DNA of 6,858 nucleotides from Calditrichota bacterium. GTDB lineage: Bacteria; Zixibacteria; MSB-5A5; GN15; FEB-12. Location of the stretch: NCBI GenBank assembly GCA_030641085.1, contig DAOWIC010000023.1, forward strand, positions 1-6,858, read 5' to 3'. The position numbers were made by a program, and so were the translations under genes. Position 1 is the first letter of the stretch. Each line of letters begins with the position of its first letter. A model generated the notes under the pieces. It was not told the origin of the DNA, made no database searches, and saw only the letters and a list, made by a program, of their open reading frames with translations. Of this stretch, positions 5,946-6,858 are shown in pieces.

Positions 5946-6644
5946 TCATTTAAGCCGAAAAGAGACCTCGAAGGTAATCCAACTCGCTACCGGCTTGTCG
6001 TCCATCAGGCCCGGCTTGAACTTGTACTGCCTGGCCGCCGCGATTGCCGCTTCTTGGAAACCGCAATCACCACAACTGGACTCGACCACCTTAACCTTGG
6101 CCGGCTCACCGGTCTTGGATACCAGTACCTTCATCTGAACCGTGCCCTCGATCCCGTCCTTTTTGGCTTTCTCAGGATAGACCGGTGGTGGTTGGTAGAG
6201 AAACTCGGGCATCTGGCTCAATTCGAGCAGCTCATCCGGCTCACAGTCATCCAGGCTAAACTCGGTTTTGAATTGAATCCAGACTGCGACCGGCTTGCCG
6301 TCGACTTGGCCGGGGCTGTACCGGCATTCGCCGGCGGCCTTAAGCGCCGCTTTGTCCAGCAGATCCGATCCGGATGATTCGGCTATAAGAGACTGGACCA
6401 CACCGCCCTCGCGATCTATCAGGCTCTTGATGTGAACCGTTCCCTCGAGGCCGCTCTTTTTCGCTTTCGAGGGATACTCAGGTGTGGCCATGTGAGTCAT
6501 CTCAGGCATTACGTCTACTTTGACGAACTCATCCGGAGAGGGATAACTGTCGTCGCTATTACCGCTTAGAATCGGATCCGGCACGATTACGCCAAAAACG
6601 GCCACAGCCATAAGCAGAGCCAAAACGCCCACCAGTGTTTTCAT
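5946..6644 (-). CDS. Exported protein with two tandem TonB C-terminal domains
   Basis: The 232-residue product starts MKTLVGVLALLMAVAVFGVI, a signal peptide or N-terminal anchor; VFG before V19 is a possible cleavage site, not a strong one. Only about 25 residues separate this segment from the first TonB-type domain (about 46-131: MPEMTHMATPEYPSKAKKSG, LDKAALKAAGECRYSPG, VAVWIQFKTEF). A 13-residue linker leads to a second one (about 145-231: MPEFLYQPPPVYPEKAKKDG, AAARQYKFKPG, VASWITFEVSF). The second domain has a one-residue insertion carrying CGDC (191-194); other cysteines are C107 and C134. There is no cytoplasmic YGAYELK segment and no Pro-rich spacer, so it is unlikely to bridge the periplasm as a normal TonB. 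It may act in the periplasm, for example binding peptidoglycan or receptor TonB boxes; that is inference. The AGGAGG at 6649-6654 supports the start. Confidence 0.9.
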   Translation of the reverse strand: MKTLVGVLALLMAVAVFGVIVPDPILSGNSDDSYPSPDEFVKVDVMPEMTHMATPEYPSKAKKSGLEGTVHIKSLIDREGGVVQSLIAESSGSDLLDKAALKAAGECRYSPGQVDGKPVAVWIQFKTEFSLDDCEPDELLELSQMPEFLYQPPPVYPEKAKKDGIEGTVQMKVLVSKTGEPAKVKVVESSCGDCGFQEAAIAAARQYKFKPGLMDDKPVASWITFEVSFRLK

Positions 6645-6648
6645 GACT

Positions 6649-6654
6649 CCTCCT
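6649..6654 (-). promoter_or_regulatory. Ribosome binding site of the tandem TonB-domain gene
   Basis: Read on the minus strand, AGGAGG lies four bases before the ATG at 6644. It fixes the start and shows that the short N-terminus with the hydrophobic segment is real. Confidence 0.8.
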
Positions 6655-6730
6655 GTATTTACGATGTTTGTTGATGTTGATGGTCAATTGTTCGTACTGC
6701 TCTATTGACGTAGATATTACGCTCGATGTT

Positions 6731-6762
6731 GAACCGGTTTGGACAAAACCACCTGCCGGTTC
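6731..6762. repeat. Nested inverted repeat upstream of the minus-strand gene
   Basis: GAACCGG (6731-6737) and CCGGTTC (6756-6762) are perfect inverted arms. Inside them GGTTT (6736-6740) and AAACC (6746-6750) form a second pair, and AACCGGTT (6732-6739) is itself a palindrome. It lies about 90-120 bases upstream of the minus-strand start and could be an operator. The rest of 6655-6858 shows no gene; a TTGACC hexamer on the minus strand (near 6682-6687) has no well-placed -10 partner, and TATAAG at 6834-6839 on the plus strand has no -35. Confidence 0.35.
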
Positions 6763-6858
6763 GTTAATAGACTAAAGAGATAGGGGAGATCCCGGCCCAT
6801 TGTAAGACTGATTACCGCATGTCGCGAATCGGTTATAAGAAGAGTAGACATAACGAAT

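Noticed and set aside
5919..6377. Plus-strand open frame opposite the tandem TonB-domain gene
   Set aside because: Its start lies in the terminator region without a ribosome site, and the opposite strand encodes two recognisable TonB domains.
6671..6682. Two tandem copies of TTGATG
   Set aside because: Only two six-base units; not enough for a repeat element.
1..6858. Mobile element, CRISPR, tRNA or rRNA
   Set aside because: No transposase or integrase frame, no regularly spaced repeats and no cloverleaf or rRNA-like sequence were seen on either strand.

Overview
The window carries a TonB/ExbB/ExbD-type proton-driven energy-transduction locus from a Gram-negative (diderm) bacterium. The gene order ExbB-ExbD-ExbD-TonB, the TonB N-terminal signature YGAYELK..YQFN and the TonB C-terminal style (MPEM.., EYPR.AK..GI.G.VWVKALVD) resemble lineages of the FCB group and neighbouring uncultivated phyla (Zixibacteria-like). 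That placement is inference from sequence style only. Base composition looks close to balanced, slightly GC-rich. No mobile element, RNA gene or CRISPR array is visible.

Layout. On the plus strand: 1-1143, the 3' part of a tetratricopeptide-repeat (TPR) protein with an acidic insertion and a cysteine-rich C-terminal half; 1179-2153, an unrecognised multi-spanning membrane protein; 2200-2958, ExbB (MotA/TolQ/ExbB family, GTG start); 2962-3441, first ExbD; 3517-4164, second, longer ExbD; 4164-4898, TonB, overlapping the second ExbD by one base. A strong intrinsic terminator at 4921-4957 closes this set. A second, paralogous TonB (5134-5868, about 61% identical to the first by hand count, same length) lies behind its own leader, in which an ACCTCC element can pair with either of two GGAGG sequences. 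On the minus strand, converging on it, is a 232-residue exported protein (6644-5946) made of two consecutive TonB C-terminal domains with almost no spacer. The terminator between the convergent genes (5889-5916) has its T-tract on the minus strand. The last 214 bases are the upstream region of that minus-strand gene.

How it works together. ExbB and the two ExbD proteins should form the inner-membrane proton channel. TonB1 and TonB2 would be alternative transducers reaching an outer-membrane receptor. Near-identity of their C-terminal domains (79%) against a divergent periplasmic spacer (39%) suggests that they touch the same class of partner but differ in reach, partner choice or regulation. 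The TPR protein and the unknown membrane protein sit at the head of the likely operon and may be envelope accessory components. The tandem-TonB_C protein lacks the length and N-terminal signature of a classical transducer and is the most unusual gene here.
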